From assembly GCA_910580075.1 (NCBI GenBank), contig CAJTVR010000103.1:1-14790 (forward strand): DNA of 14,790 nucleotides. The letters run 5' to 3'. Shown piece after piece: positions 14,181-14,790 of this stretch (position 1 is its first letter; every line of letters starts with the position of its first letter). The notes under the pieces were generated by a model. The model had not been told where the DNA came from and searched no databases. It worked only from the letters and a program-made list of their open reading frames with translations. Source of the DNA: an uncultured Eubacterium sp. (lineage in GTDB: Bacteria; Bacillota; Clostridia; Lachnospirales; Lachnospiraceae). The translations under genes were made by a program, and so were the position numbers.

Positions 14181-14790
14181 GTTGCCAGCTCTCCTTTGTC
14201 TGCATGACCCTGATTTACCTGAAGCTGTAAAGTGTACACCCCTTCCCTCCACTGTGATTGGCAGTTTCTTTGGTACTATGAGTGTATCGGACTTCCTGCT
14301 GTCCTTTTGGATTCCTGCCTCATTCCTTCGGTTTGGTTTCCATACCTTTTCTTTTCAAGGAGACAGCAGGATCTCGGCTGTTCCGTATAATATAATTATC
14401 ATCAACCTCGCCAAGCTCTCAGACTGGGGGATGCCCTTATTCCCTCGCCCTATCGGTCATAAGGGTGTTGTCTGCTGCGTATGTAAACGCATCGACCATT
14501 TCCAACCCTATATCTATTTCCCAGCTCAATCACTTCACTTTCGTTTCGGCTCTGTTGCTCCCTGTCCTACGCTTAAATCTGACGTTACCGCTTCGACTCC
14601 AAGGACTCGGTACAGGCGGTTGGCTAAACCTTACCTGACAGGATTCTCCTGTTTTATATTATCAGCTTACAAAGACAGGCAGAAATACCTTCTCCTGCCA
14701 GTGGAAATCAGCTATGCTGATTTCTCAGCCCGCGCTACATACAGTATGTGCGAACCGTCCCCAAATCTTTCCCCGGTTCCTAAAAAGCAC
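14181..14790 (-). ncRNA. Group II intron domains I-III (5' RNA part)
   Basis: These ~610 bases hold no real gene. On the minus strand they contain short paired segments such as GTGGAAATCAGC.../GCTGATTT near 14701-14722 and runs typical of domain I (for example GGAGTCGAAGCGGTAACG at about 14584-14601), joined to the protein gene. It is annotated as intron RNA from its position; helices were not modelled in full. The exon-binding sites cannot be assigned because the 5' exon is outside the window. Confidence 0.65.

Larger units (their letters stand above)
12777..14790 (-). mobile_element. Group II intron with reverse transcriptase (5' end at or beyond the right edge)
   Basis: A self-splicing retroelement is read on the minus strand. 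It includes the long structured RNA upstream of the protein, the reverse transcriptase in domain IV, a canonical domain V and a domain VI hairpin. The 3' end is placed at CTAC (12777-12780) directly after domain VI. About 610 bases lie between the window edge and the protein start, close to the usual length of domains I-III, so the 5' GUGYG end should be at or slightly past 14790, and the 5' exon is not visible. The insertion lies in the leader of the QueG-like pseudogene, in the same orientation, so the intron would be transcribed with it. Confidence 0.88.

Noticed and set aside
1..14790. CRISPR array, tRNA or rRNA genes
   Set aside because: No regularly spaced repeats and no cloverleaf or rRNA-like stretches were recognised on either strand by eye.

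Overview
The window looks like an accessory region of a gut-type Firmicute, probably class Clostridia and plausibly Lachnospiraceae. This is inferred from gene content, strong AGGAGG-type ribosome binding sites and moderate-to-low GC. The gene types are two-permease ABC exporters with an OmpR-type two-component system, lantibiotic-immunity-type permeases, secreted SH3/ricin/C39-like and Ig-like proteins, Uma2, and a group II intron. Species cannot be assigned from the sequence alone.

Layout. 1-230: the start of an unrecognised small gene and a breakpoint that cuts off an ABC ATPase. 216-5926: a divergent module. On the minus strand are a lipoprotein, FtsX-type permease A, permease B and the ATPase. 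On the plus strand are an OmpR-family response regulator and a sensor kinase. A 13-bp inverted repeat sits between the two units and probably is the regulator's operator. The module appears to be dying: amber codon in the regulator, two frameshifts in the kinase, one in permease B, and an ATPase that stops before its signature and Walker B motifs. 5944-6964: the scar of a second divergent module, a lantibiotic-immunity-type permease with internal deletions lying head to head with the last ~90 residues of a sensor kinase, the rest missing. 7030-7125: a small nested inverted repeat resembling a MITE. 7155-10377: three secreted proteins on the minus strand (Ig-like; Ig-like plus FN3-like; SH3-like/ricin/C39-like peptidase, the last frameshifted). 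10393-11127: mostly non-coding, with a gene remnant, a hairpin terminator and two copies of a 24-bp palindrome. 11128-11534: a cupin with a textbook promoter. 11553-12125: a Uma2 nuclease-like protein converging on the cupin. 12234-12738: an epoxyqueuosine-reductase-like [4Fe-4S] pseudogene. 12777 to the right edge: a group II intron with its reverse transcriptase, inserted 38 nt upstream of that pseudogene and in the same orientation.

The unifying theme is gene decay rather than a new intact system. Of the lesions placed precisely, five frameshifts can each be explained by one base in a homopolymer (A8, A7, A5, G6, A7). That leaves open sequencing error as well as true mutation. The ATPase truncation, the amber and ochre codons, the internal deletions and the kinase/permease scar are not homopolymer events and are more convincing as real decay. 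Genes that appear intact are permease A, the lipoprotein, the 92-aa membrane protein (perhaps clipped at its end), two secreted proteins, the cupin, Uma2 and the intron reverse transcriptase.
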